Assembly (NCBI RefSeq): GCF_041949975.1 | Contig: NZ_JBHFQG010000045.1 | Location: forward strand, 1-23,222 | Source of the DNA: Alteribacillus sp041949975 | GTDB taxonomy: Bacteria > Bacillota > Bacilli > Bacillales > Marinococcaceae | Length of the DNA stretch: 23,222 nucleotides | Direction: 5' to 3' | Shown: piece after piece, positions 16,314-22,958 of the stretch | Position numbering within the stretch: position 1 is the first letter of the stretch | Layout of the letters: every line of letters begins with the position of its first letter | Program-made: the position numbers and the translations under genes | The notes under the pieces: generated by a model | Told to the model about the DNA's origin: nothing | The model's database searches: none | The model's input: the letters and a program-made list of their open reading frames with translations, nothing else

Positions 16314-17972
16314 TTAATTGATATCGAAAGCACCATCTCTTCTTTTATCAGCAATACCTGTCATCTCCAGTTTGTTGTAATCTTTTACTAACGCTGATAC
16401 GTTTCCGAAGTAAGTGCTTATCTCTTCCACTTGATAATCATATCCGTAGCTCTCTAATTCTGCAATAAGACTCTGGTCCTCAATAAGTGTTTCATCATCT
16501 TCTAGGTGAATTAAATCTTTCTCAGGGTGGAAACGGCCGGCATTAACAGTATCTTGGTGACTTTCTTCCAGATATGCCTGTCTTATCAAAAACTGGGAAA
16601 GTACACTAGGTATTCGGTTTCCTCCGGGGGTGCCGATTCCCATGATCACTTCGGAAGTCTCATTTTTAATTATACTCGGCGCAATAAAGCTTCGAGGACG
16701 TTTGCCAACTTCAATAAAATTAGGAGATTCAGGATCGACACTGAAATTGGAGAGGTTGCTGTTCATCCACATCCCATCCACCATATTTCCTGATCCAAAG
16801 AAGTTACCTAAAGTATTGGTAGCAGAAACTGTTCTCCCCTCTTTATCCATAATGACAAAATGAGTCGTACTAGTGTGCTCCTGCATAGAATCATCGTTTT
16901 GAAATTCTAATGAAAGCTCATCGCTTATTCGGCTTTCGACAACATTATTTGCGCGTTCCCTGATAAACTGATCACTAGTCAAATTTTCAAGGTTTACGTC
17001 TTCAAAATTTGGATCACCAATGGTATTCAGCCTTTGAAAGTAAGCTTCTCTGGTTATTTCACTCATTAAATGAATATATTGAGGGTAACTGTTATTTAAA
17101 TAATCTCTTACATTTAACTCCTCAGCCATACCTAGCATTTGAATAAATGTAGCACCAGATAAAGGAGGGGGAGCTGAATAAACAGTATGCCCTTCGAATG
17201 AGCCTTTCGCCGTTTCTTTTTCTTCTACTGTATACTGAGCTAAATCATTGTTGTCTATATGAGGAATCTGCTGAGCTAAGCTGTTTGAAACATTCCCTTT
17301 ATAAAAGTCATTTAAACCGTTATTTTGTAAATTCTTCAAGGTTTCAGCTAAATCTTCTTGAACAAGCGTTTCTCCTTCTGCAATGGCTTCTCCGTTTGGA
17401 TAGAATTGCGGCACTTCTTCTGTGTTAATACGATAGGCTGCGTTTTTCAAACGATAATGTAAATCTGAGTTTACCTTAAAGCCGTTTTCGGCATAATAAA
17501 TTGCAGGTTCAAGCAAATCTTCAATCGGTAATTCACCATGCTTCTCATGAATCGTCTGCATCCCTTTTACAAATCCAGGAATTGCAATTTGGTCGCTTGG
17601 ATTTTGGTTTGGAGCTATTTCACGGTAATCATATGCTACAGGATCTTCTTGAGGTGAGGGCATATAAAGCATAGCCCCGCCTCCTCCTAATCCAGAGCCA
17701 TATGGTTCCGTCACAGCTAAAGTAAAGGAAACAGCTACAGCAGCATCAATGGCATTGCCGCCTTTTTCCATTATTTCCATGCCGGTTTCAATAGCATAGT
17801 CATTAGAGGAACTAACGCCGTATCCTTCAAACTCTTCAAGAGATACGTTTTCGGTTTCATCTTCATTATCAGTTGAATCATCTTCTGATTGATTGTTTGA
17901 CACAAAAAAATAGATAGCAAATCCTAATATTATAACTAGTGCTAATACGTTAGTAATGGTTTTTGTAGACAA
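16314..17972 (-). CDS. capD: Capsule gamma-glutamyltransferase CapD (GGT family), membrane-anchored
   Basis: This is an Ntn-hydrolase of the gamma-glutamyltranspeptidase family. The self-cleaving, nucleophilic Thr is the first T of STTHF (T369; T376 counting from 17993). GSGLGGGGAMLY and MGIGTPGGNRIP are family glycine motifs. Segments NTLGNFFGSG, KRPRSFIAPSI and the C-terminal YFGNVSALVKD...DKRRDG resemble CapD of Bacillus anthracis more than secreted Ggt, so the likely job is cutting PGA and linking it to peptidoglycan. An N-terminal membrane segment (about 6-24) and an acidic Asp/Glu/Ser linker suggest a tethered enzyme. I start at TTG 17972, since AAAGGAG (17984-17990) precedes it; a longer frame from TTG 17993 has no ribosome binding site. 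Confidence 0.88.
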   Translation of the reverse strand: MSTKTITNVLALVIILGFAIYFFVSNNQSEDDSTDNEDETENVSLEEFEGYGVSSSNDYAIETGMEIMEKGGNAIDAAVAVSFTLAVTEPYGSGLGGGGAMLYMPSPQEDPVAYDYREIAPNQNPSDQIAIPGFVKGMQTIHEKHGELPIEDLLEPAIYYAENGFKVNSDLHYRLKNAAYRINTEEVPQFYPNGEAIAEGETLVQEDLAETLKNLQNNGLNDFYKGNVSNSLAQQIPHIDNNDLAQYTVEEKETAKGSFEGHTVYSAPPPLSGATFIQMLGMAEELNVRDYLNNSYPQYIHLMSEITREAYFQRLNTIGDPNFEDVNLENLTSDQFIRERANNVVESRISDELSLEFQNDDSMQEHTSTTHFVIMDKEGRTVSATNTLGNFFGSGNMVDGMWMNSNLSNFSVDPESPNFIEVGKRPRSFIAPSIIKNETSEVIMGIGTPGGNRIPSVLSQFLIRQAYLEESHQDTVNAGRFHPEKDLIHLEDDETLIEDQSLIAELESYGYDYQVEEISTYFGNVSALVKDYNKLEMTGIADKRRDGAFDIN

Positions 17973-18054
17973 AATATTTCGCGCTCCTTTCAAAAGACGA
18001 CAGCCCTCTCACTTTGTATATCCTATCAGTAACAAACTTAAAATGCTATTTATG

Positions 18055-18084
18055 TCGATAAGAATTGATAATCTTTGATAATAT
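18055..18084. promoter_or_regulatory. Three GATAA repeats with 10-base period between capD and the ZIP gene
   Basis: GATAA occurs at 18057, 18067 and 18077 (seen as TTATC on the minus strand), exactly one helical turn apart, in the divergent intergenic region about 85-110 bases upstream of the capD start. Repeats on one DNA face are typical of sites for dimerising regulators such as response regulators. On the plus side TATGAT at 18133-18138 could be a -10 for the transporter gene, but no clear -35 is seen. Confidence 0.35.
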
Positions 18085-18158
18085 TTTAGATTTCTTTCTA
18101 TTTTATTCTAAAAAGCGTACACTAAAAATGTAGTATGATAGAAGCTGGGTGAAGAAAA

Positions 18159-18902
18159 ATGGAAGAATTTGTTTTGGCAAGCGGCTTATCTGCATTCGCT
18201 ACCGGATTGGGTGCAATTCCCGCTATATTACTAAGAAATACAACTCACCGGGGAAAAGATATGCTGCTTGCTTTTAGTGCCGGAATGATGATGGCTGCTT
18301 CTATGTTTGAACTTATTCCTGAAAGCTTAAATCTTGGGGGATATGAAGCAGCACTTATTGGTATATTACTTGGAATGCTGGTTTTGACGCTTTTAGAGCA
18401 AAATATTCCTCACGAGCATATAGAACGAACAAATAATAACGAACGAATCGATATTAAAATGATCGATCGAAAAGCTTTATTAATAATAGCTGCGATTACA
18501 CTTCATAATATCCCTGAAGGGTTATCAGTCGGGGTCAGTTACAACAGCGGAATAGAAGGTCTTGGGTTATTAATTGCTCTGGCTATTGGGGTACAGAATG
18601 CCCCAGAAGGCTTTATTATCGCTTTTTTTCTAATTGAGCAAGGAGTAAAAAAAAGCAATGCTTTCCTAATTGCATTGGCTACTGGCTTTATGGAATGGAT
18701 AGCAGCATTTATAGGTTTTTGGCTGACTTCAGCTGTAAGTCAATTAGTTCCAATAGGTTTAGCTTTTGCGGCTGGATCTATGCTTTATATTATATATAAA
18801 GAATTGATTCCGGAAAGTCATGGAGATGGATATGCCTTAAGTGCAACCTATTCATTTACGGGCGGCATACTATTAATGGTCGCTATGACATGGTTTTTTT
18901 AA
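18159..18902 (+). CDS. ZIP-family metal transporter
   Basis: The product is a 247-residue integral membrane protein with about eight hydrophobic segments. It carries the paired ZIP signatures: HNIPEGLSVGVS (H116, N117, E120) in the fourth segment and QNAPEGFIIAFF (N147, E150) in the fifth, which form the binuclear metal site. ZIP proteins of this GufA/ZupT branch import zinc and sometimes other divalent metals; the substrate cannot be told here. The loop before H116 holds PHEHIER, a short His-rich metal loop. The ribosome binding site is modest (GGGTGAAG). A tiny membrane ORF follows, and a CHY zinc-finger gene converges from the other side. Confidence 0.9.
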   Translation: MEEFVLASGLSAFATGLGAIPAILLRNTTHRGKDMLLAFSAGMMMAASMFELIPESLNLGGYEAALIGILLGMLVLTLLEQNIPHEHIERTNNNERIDIKMIDRKALLIIAAITLHNIPEGLSVGVSYNSGIEGLGLLIALAIGVQNAPEGFIIAFFLIEQGVKKSNAFLIALATGFMEWIAAFIGFWLTSAVSQLVPIGLAFAAGSMLYIIYKELIPESHGDGYALSATYSFTGGILLMVAMTWFF

Positions 18903-18903
18903 C

Positions 18904-18949
18904 AATGGGCTCTCAAAAATACCCATTTTACGGATAACGAGGTGAGAGC
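18904..18949 (+). promoter_or_regulatory. Possible H-type pseudoknot over the ribosome binding site of the small ORF
   Basis: Two crossing complementarities exist: AATGGG (18904-18909) with CCCATT (18922-18927), and CTCTCA (18910-18915) with TGAGAG (18943-18948). The second arm of the second stem overlaps GAGGTGAG (18939-18946), the ribosome binding site of the GTG ORF at 18953. The first stem alone could also act as a weak end to the transporter transcript. Confidence 0.3.
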
Positions 18950-18952
18950 ACG

Positions 18953-19054
18953 GTGGACAGCAACAAGCTAGAAAAAAGACTTGCTGTATTAAGCATAATT
19001 ATTGGAATAATATTATTCCTTTCTTTAATTCGGCAGCTTATAACCTTTTTTTAA
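18953..19054 (+). CDS. 33-residue single-pass membrane peptide
   Basis: A GTG start follows GAGGTGAG at a good distance (6 bases). The product has a charged head (DSNKLEKR) and one membrane helix (LAVLSIIIGIILFLSLIRQL), ending ITFF. It lies 50 bases after the ZIP gene on the same strand and may be co-transcribed. I do not recognise a family. The strong ribosome binding site and clean head-plus-helix layout favour a real gene; the short length keeps confidence moderate. Confidence 0.55.
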   Translation: MDSNKLEKRLAVLSIIIGIILFLSLIRQLITFF

Positions 19055-19087
19055 AAATACACCGATTACGACTAATCATTCTAAAAA

Positions 19088-19423
19088 TCATATTTGAAAA
19101 TATAAATGATAATGACGCTGACAACCGGGGTTAAAAGATGCTTGACAATGCGGGCACGAGTAATTGCACTGCATGTAACCATTTACAGTTAATGTATTTT
19201 TGCATGCTCCGCAAAGAATAGCTTTTTTGTTAAAATACATTTGCGGCCATTGTAAAGCTCTGTGATCGCAGAGTTCTTCATGGCATTTGCAGCAGCAGTA
19301 ATATTCCCCGCAGCAAAAGAATTTAATAGCAATGATGTCTTCTTCTTTACTGTAATGTTTACAGCGGGTTTGTTTATCCGGCTGTATTCCTTTTACCACG
19401 ATGTTTCCTATATTTACATTCAT
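19088..19423 (-). CDS. CHY zinc-finger protein
   Basis: The product has 111 residues, 16 of them Cys. The CHY-type pattern is clear: C21-x-H23-Y24, C37-C38, C43-C44-C45, C47-H48, C52-x-H54, C71-x-x-C74, C86, C90, H92-C93, C101 and a terminal HYH. It should bind several zinc ions in the cytoplasm. The bacterial family is poorly characterised; eukaryotic relatives act in redox or ubiquitin pathways. The ATG follows AGAGGG with a 5-base spacer. It converges on the ZIP transporter and small peptide genes, which makes a role in metal handling plausible. No signal peptide is seen. Confidence 0.88.
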   Translation of the reverse strand: MNVNIGNIVVKGIQPDKQTRCKHYSKEEDIIAIKFFCCGEYYCCCKCHEELCDHRALQWPQMYFNKKAILCGACKNTLTVNGYMQCNYSCPHCQASFNPGCQRHYHLYFQI

Positions 19424-19428
19424 AATAA

Positions 19429-19515
19429 CCCTCTTTTTATGAAAAGATAAAATGTGTTACGGCTATTATAACAAGAAATGAAGGGAAATCATGTTTTATT
19501 TTCATACAAAGAGGG
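19429..19515. repeat. 16/17 inverted repeat flanking the CHY gene promoter
   Basis: CCCTCTTTTTATGAAAA at 19429-19445 and TTTTCATACAAAGAGGG at 19499-19515 are reverse complements at 16 of 17 positions, 53 bases apart. A further shared TAAAA follows on the inner side of both arms. The left arm includes the CHY ribosome binding site; the right arm lies upstream of its -10 box. Two operators in opposite orientation, or a duplicated and inverted promoter segment, would explain it. Confidence 0.6.
19465..19473 (-). promoter_or_regulatory. Extended -10 promoter of the CHY gene
   Basis: On the minus strand TGTTATAAT gives a perfect -10 (plus 19465-19470) with the TGn extension. No good -35 is visible, which extended -10 promoters tolerate. 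The start would be near 19458, leaving a leader of about 35 bases. Confidence 0.55.
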
Positions 19516-19555
19516 TAAACAGAACTGTCCTATCATTTAGAAAACTAAATATTTC

Positions 19556-19584
19556 TGTCAACGAATGTTCATTGACTGTATAAT
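19556..19584 (+). promoter_or_regulatory. Probable promoter upstream of the 19773 gene
   Basis: TATAAT at 19579-19584 has TGTCAA (19556-19561) 17 bases upstream. A second weaker candidate is TCGACA (19653-19658) with TACATT (19676-19681), spacer 17. The rest of the 310-base gap 19424-19734 holds the CHY promoter, the inverted repeat above, ACAAAAG/CTTTTGT (19625-19631 and 19667-19673), and ACATTAA/TTAATGT (19677-19683 and 19693-19699), which overlaps the second -10. Confidence 0.45.
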
Positions 19585-19734
19585 ATGGAAGGAGTATGAT
19601 TAAAATAAATAAAGCTAATTTGTGACAAAAGTTAGAATTTTCGTTCAATTAATCGACAGAAAGCTGCTTTTGTGTTACATTAAACTTATGCATTAATGTT
19701 CAGAATTTTCTACATTACATGAAGGAGATGGTTC

Positions 19735-19806
19735 ATGACACGGTGTAGAGTATTATTTAAGGAGGAGATCATATGCCTGTTAAAGAAAACCAAGAAACAC
19801 TTGTGA
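19735..19806 (+). CDS. 23-codon leader ORF overlapping the start of the next gene
   Basis: ATG at 19735 follows GAAGGAG at an ideal 7-base spacer. The frame runs through the ribosome binding site and first 34 bases of the next gene (start 19773) in a different frame and stops with TGA at 19804-19806. The peptide (MTRCRVLFKEEIICLLKKTK plus three residues) is short and basic. The strong site and the overlap suggest a translational coupling or leader function rather than a stable protein. Confidence 0.4.
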   Translation: MTRCRVLFKEEIICLLKKTKKHL

Positions 19807-20207
19807 GGACAAAAGCGAGAGAGCTCTGCAGCGCAATGGAATTGAGGGGTTGGGCAAGTACAAAATTCGTACCGACTCCGCCATATGGATATACGCTGGT
19901 GAGTATGACGGGATGTCGTGCGTGGTTTGGCAAACGGTGGGGCATGATATGCGATGATATGGATGATCATCTTAAGCTTGTGTTAGATATTCCTAAAGGA
20001 AGAACTTCCGTTGAAGAAACAGCTGAACGATTAGATCTTCCATTAGTGAATGGAAACGAAGGGAAAAGCGGAGTTGAGATGATTGATAACCGGGATCGTA
20101 ATACGATAGTTATTTATTTATATACCGATGAGTTAAAAAATATTGCTTTCCGGAATAGTGAAGTAATGGAGTTCGTTAGTAATGTTAGACGTTGGTCCTG
20201 CCTGTAA
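19773..20207 (+). CDS. Protein of unknown function, 144 residues
   Basis: ATG follows AAGGAGGAG at a good spacer. The product is soluble in appearance, without membrane or signal segments. It begins with a charged helix (NQETLVRTKARELCSAMELR). A middle section rich in aromatic and Gly residues (PTPPYGYTLVSMTGCRAWFG) leads to RWGMICDDMDDHLKL. A C-terminal strand-like NTIVIYLYTDEL is followed by a helix ending RRWSCL. Four Cys (19, 48, 60, 143) are scattered. I recognise no family. It is monocistronic apart from the overlapping leader ORF, and a terminator follows 24 bases after the stop. Confidence 0.7.
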   Translation: MPVKENQETLVRTKARELCSAMELRGWASTKFVPTPPYGYTLVSMTGCRAWFGKRWGMICDDMDDHLKLVLDIPKGRTSVEETAERLDLPLVNGNEGKSGVEMIDNRDRNTIVIYLYTDELKNIAFRNSEVMEFVSNVRRWSCL

Positions 20208-20230
20208 ATGGATAGTGAAGAACCACACAG

Positions 20231-20265
20231 GGCGTCACCCTTCTCGGGTGCGCTTATTTTTTGTC
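20231..20265 (+). terminator. Rho-independent terminator after the 19773 gene
   Basis: GGCG-T-CACCC pairs with GGGTGCGC around TTCTC with one bulged T, followed by TTATTTTTT. The palindrome TTGATCAA (20278-20285) and a second T-rich stretch follow before the SDR gene. Confidence 0.8.
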
Positions 20266-20371
20266 TCCAAATAGAGATTGATCAATAATTGTCTCTTTTT
20301 TCTTTTTAAAGGATTTTCTTTCGTGTATTATTTTTATTATTACTTCTTTATAGTTTGGAGGACTTCAAATC

Positions 20372-21112
20372 GTGTTACATGAAAAAACAGTTATTATAAC
20401 GGGAGCAAGCAGCGGTATAGGTGAAGCGGCAGCGCAAAGGCTGGCAAAGGAAGGAGCTAATGTTGTTCTTGCTGCTAGAAGATTGGACATGCTAAATAAA
20501 TTGAATTCACAATTGAACGAATATCAAGGAAAAGTACTTATTCGACAAACTGATGTAACTTCCTTAGAGCAAATGAATCAGCTTGCAACTGAAACTATTA
20601 ATGAGTTTGGAAAAATAGATATCATGTTTAATAATGCTGGGGTAATGCCTTTATCTTATATGAAAAACATCAAAGTGAATGAATGGAATAATATGATCGA
20701 CGTTAATATTAAAGGAGTGTTGAATGGGTTTGCTGCGGTAAGTCCTCACATGCTTGAAAGAAATGAAGGGCATATTATAACTACTTCCTCTGATGCTGCT
20801 CACAAAGTTTTTGCTGGATCTGCTGTTTACAGTGCTACAAAGCATGCAGTAGCTGCTATCATGAAAGGTTTAAAACTTGAAATGGCTCATACAAACTTAA
20901 GGTTTACCTCTATTTCTCCAGGGGCCGTTGCAACGGAGCTGACAAATTCTATAACGGATGAAGAGTTTTTACATGACATGGAAGAACAGGGGATGCCTTT
21001 TGCTCCAATGAAAAGTGAAAACATTGCTGATGCTGTATATTATGCAATTACACAGCCTCAAAATGTAGACGTCAATGAAATACTGATCCGTCCTGTTCAT
21101 CAAGATGGCTGA
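20372..21112 (+). CDS. SDR-family NAD(P)-dependent oxidoreductase
   Basis: This is a classical short-chain dehydrogenase of 246 residues. The Rossmann motif TGASSGIG has G11, G15 and G17. An Arg pair after the second strand (AARR) suggests NADPH preference. NNAG follows, and the catalytic set is S140, Y153 and K157 (YSATK). PGAV closes the cofactor site. It looks most like the YdfG group (COG4221) of 3-hydroxy-acid or carbonyl reductases, but the substrate is unknown. The start is GTG with TTTGGAGG 10 bases upstream. It stands about 90 bases before the DJ-1-like gene, which could be a separate unit. Confidence 0.9.
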   Translation: MLHEKTVIITGASSGIGEAAAQRLAKEGANVVLAARRLDMLNKLNSQLNEYQGKVLIRQTDVTSLEQMNQLATETINEFGKIDIMFNNAGVMPLSYMKNIKVNEWNNMIDVNIKGVLNGFAAVSPHMLERNEGHIITTSSDAAHKVFAGSAVYSATKHAVAAIMKGLKLEMAHTNLRFTSISPGAVATELTNSITDEEFLHDMEEQGMPFAPMKSENIADAVYYAITQPQNVDVNEILIRPVHQDG

Positions 21113-21204
21113 AGCTGACATCATTGCATTTGTATCATGATTGCGTTTACATTACAATGAAAGAAAAGAAGATAAAGGGGTATTACTGAAAGGGGAGGAA
21201 AACG

Positions 21205-21876
21205 TTGGCGAGCATTTTAATGGTTGTCACCAATGCTGGCAAATTATCGCATGGAAGGGAGACGGGAGTGTGGTTGTCTGAATTTACAGAACCTTATCTT
21301 TCTTTTATCCATGCTGGGCATGAGGTGACTGTTGCGAGCCCAAAGGGGGGAGAAGCTCCAGTAGACCCCCAAAGTAAAGGAGAGGTATTGATAAATGAGT
21401 TGGAAAAAGGAGCCAGTGTACTAAAAGACACTGTTTCTCTTGATGATTTAGAAAGCACTGATTTTGATGGAATTTTTCTTTCGGGCGGTCATGGAACGAT
21501 GTTTGACTTTCCTGGATGTGAACGCCTTCAATACATATTAAAAGAAATGGCAGCAGACAACAAAGTAATTGGAGCAGTATGTCATGGTTCTGCAGGCTTC
21601 ACTCAATTAATGTTATCGGATGGCACTCCATTTTTAGAGGGAAAGCGATTAACAGCTTTTACAAACAAAGAAGAAAAAGAAATAAAGTTAGATAAAGATA
21701 TGCCGTTTTTATTAGAGTCAAAAGTGAGAGAATTAGGTGCTACCTTTGTGTCTGCTCCTATTTTCACGGAAAACGTGGAAATCAACGGGAAATTTGTCAC
21801 TGGTCAAAATCCTCAATCAAGTTTGCGAACGGCTCGAATGTTTTTAAATGTTATGGAAGAACAGGAGAGTGTGTAA
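21205..21876 (+). CDS. DJ-1/PfpI-family protein (Hsp31-like, class I amidotransferase fold)
   Basis: The product has 223 residues with the nucleophile elbow GAVCHGSAG (C126, H127) and the paired acid E19 in GRETGVW. SGGHGTMFDFPG and SAPIFTENVEINGKFVTGQNP are typical of the Hsp31/YajL side of the family, which acts as a glyoxalase without cofactor, a deglycase or a holding chaperone under carbonyl stress. The TTG start follows GGGGAGG at a perfect spacer. The next gene begins with the base after its stop. The SDR upstream could also serve carbonyl detoxification, but that link is only positional. A weak promoter is possible at 21123-21152 (TTGCAT and TTACAT). Confidence 0.9.
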   Translation: MASILMVVTNAGKLSHGRETGVWLSEFTEPYLSFIHAGHEVTVASPKGGEAPVDPQSKGEVLINELEKGASVLKDTVSLDDLESTDFDGIFLSGGHGTMFDFPGCERLQYILKEMAADNKVIGAVCHGSAGFTQLMLSDGTPFLEGKRLTAFTNKEEKEIKLDKDMPFLLESKVRELGATFVSAPIFTENVEINGKFVTGQNPQSSLRTARMFLNVMEEQESV

Positions 21877-22326
21877 ATGAATGAAGGAAAAGCCTATCAA
21901 ATTTTGCAGCGCGTCTATACAGATGAACTCATGCAGCAAGAAAAGCGAAGAATCTTGCGCCTTTTGTACCGGCATATTAAAGGACATTTAGAGGTATTAT
22001 ATATAAAAAATCATATTCACCCCGAGGTGGAAAAACGCTTAGATCGTTTTAAAGAATTCGCATATATGCCTGGTGATAATATTTTAAAATCTATGCAATA
22101 TGTTTTTAATGTTGCACGCGGAGAAAAAGTTTCTAATAAGGATGAGGCTCGGTTTCATGTGCAACGAATTTATAGAATTTTGTTTCAGCCTGCTGGAAGA
22201 AAATGTCCGGTCATCCCTGAGGATTTTTGGAGAAGTCCATTAGGAGCAGCTTGTCTGATCACTGAAAATGGGGTAGAAACGGTTTTTGATCTGCTGCAAG
22301 AAGTGGAAGAAGCTGAAAAAGAATAA
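21877..22326 (+). CDS. Protein of unknown function, 149 residues, coupled to the DJ-1-like gene
   Basis: ATG directly follows the TAA of the DJ-1-like gene, with GGAGAG inside that gene's end, so the two are translationally coupled. The product is mainly helical and basic in its first half (QQEKRRILRLLYRHIKGHLE, then EKRLDRFKEF). Its second half ends PVIPEDFWRSPLGAACLITE and an acidic helix. The last part could be a small helical or winged-helix module. There is no membrane segment. I recognise no family. Confidence 0.75.
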   Translation: MNEGKAYQILQRVYTDELMQQEKRRILRLLYRHIKGHLEVLYIKNHIHPEVEKRLDRFKEFAYMPGDNILKSMQYVFNVARGEKVSNKDEARFHVQRIYRILFQPAGRKCPVIPEDFWRSPLGAACLITENGVETVFDLLQEVEEAEKE

Positions 22327-22363
22327 ATAACTATAGTAATTCTTCATGAAACTTAAATAAAAG

Positions 22364-22383
22364 TATAGGAAACTTTCCCTATA
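22364..22383. promoter_or_regulatory. Imperfect palindrome upstream of the 22441 gene
   Basis: TATAGG (22364-22369) and CCTATA (22378-22383) form an operator-like palindrome with partly matching centre AAACTTTC. TACAAT at 22389-22394 next to it could be a -10, but no fitting -35 is visible. Confidence 0.3.
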
Positions 22384-22440
22384 AATGTTACAATGTTTTA
22401 AAGCTGAAAATCAGACAAAAATTGAAAGACGGGGTGTGGA

Positions 22441-22929
22441 ATGAAAGCGTATCGTCGTAAATATTACTATTTAGGATCAAACCAGAAAACTATGGAACCT
22501 ATGAGTATGGATCGAATTAGACAAGCGGGCTTTGATGTAACTGTGGTTAGAGACGATCTGCCTTACATGATCAGTTTTTGTCGGGAATGGCGCACATTTT
22601 TCGAGAAGAAAGCTAAACATGTTCATCCGCTTTATCGTCCATATATAGAAGAAGCTTCTTCCTTTTTTGATGAGCAGGTAGAACAAATGACGCTCTGTAC
22701 CGCCCCGCATCATGATACAAATACGTATATTCTCCCATTTACTGATTTAGTTTCGGCATTGATGCTTGCTTATGATGCTTTTGACAGAGTGCTTGATGCA
22801 TATCAAAGTATGCCTGCCCATTTTGAAACGGCTTTAAAATACTACAGACAATTCACTGTGAAATCTGACACAGATAAATCTCAATTTATATTAAACCATT
22901 TGCCAGACCTTAGATTGAGTGTGGAATAA
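22441..22929 (+). CDS. Protein of unknown function, 162 residues
   Basis: ATG follows GGGGTGTGGA. The product is soluble in appearance. It has a basic, Tyr-rich start (AYRRKYYYLG), a region of helices with aromatic residues (MISFCREWRTFFEKKAKHVH), an APHHDTNTYILPFTDLVSAL segment that looks like a buried helix with a preceding His pair, and a helical C-terminus. The His/Asp residues around 96-100 could bind metal, but that is a guess. I recognise no family. It is monocistronic with its own terminator. Confidence 0.7.
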   Translation: MKAYRRKYYYLGSNQKTMEPMSMDRIRQAGFDVTVVRDDLPYMISFCREWRTFFEKKAKHVHPLYRPYIEEASSFFDEQVEQMTLCTAPHHDTNTYILPFTDLVSALMLAYDAFDRVLDAYQSMPAHFETALKYYRQFTVKSDTDKSQFILNHLPDLRLSVE

Positions 22930-22930
22930 A

Positions 22931-22958
22931 ACTCCGAAATAAGAATTCGGGGTTTTTT
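22931..22958 (+). terminator. Rho-independent terminator after the 22441 gene
   Basis: CTCCGAA pairs with TTCGGGG (with one G-T pair) around ATAAGAA, followed by TTTTTT. Confidence 0.75.

Noticed and set aside
16527..16863. Two overlapping plus-strand ORFs inside capD
   Set aside because: Both are antisense to conserved GGT motifs and lack ribosome binding sites, so they are shadows.
17973..17993. Longer CapD start at TTG 17993
   Set aside because: No ribosome binding site lies before it, while AAAGGAG falls inside its first codons and serves the TTG at 17972.
19262..19450. 62-codon plus-strand ORF over the CHY gene
   Set aside because: It is antisense to the Cys-rich CHY coding region, and no ribosome binding site precedes it.
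19596..19625. Nine-codon ORF after GGAAGGAG
   Set aside because: The spacer between site and ATG is only one base, and the ORF is too short to support.
19710..19970. 86-codon minus-strand ORF
   Set aside because: It is antisense to the 19773 gene and its well-formed ribosome binding site, with no start signal of its own.
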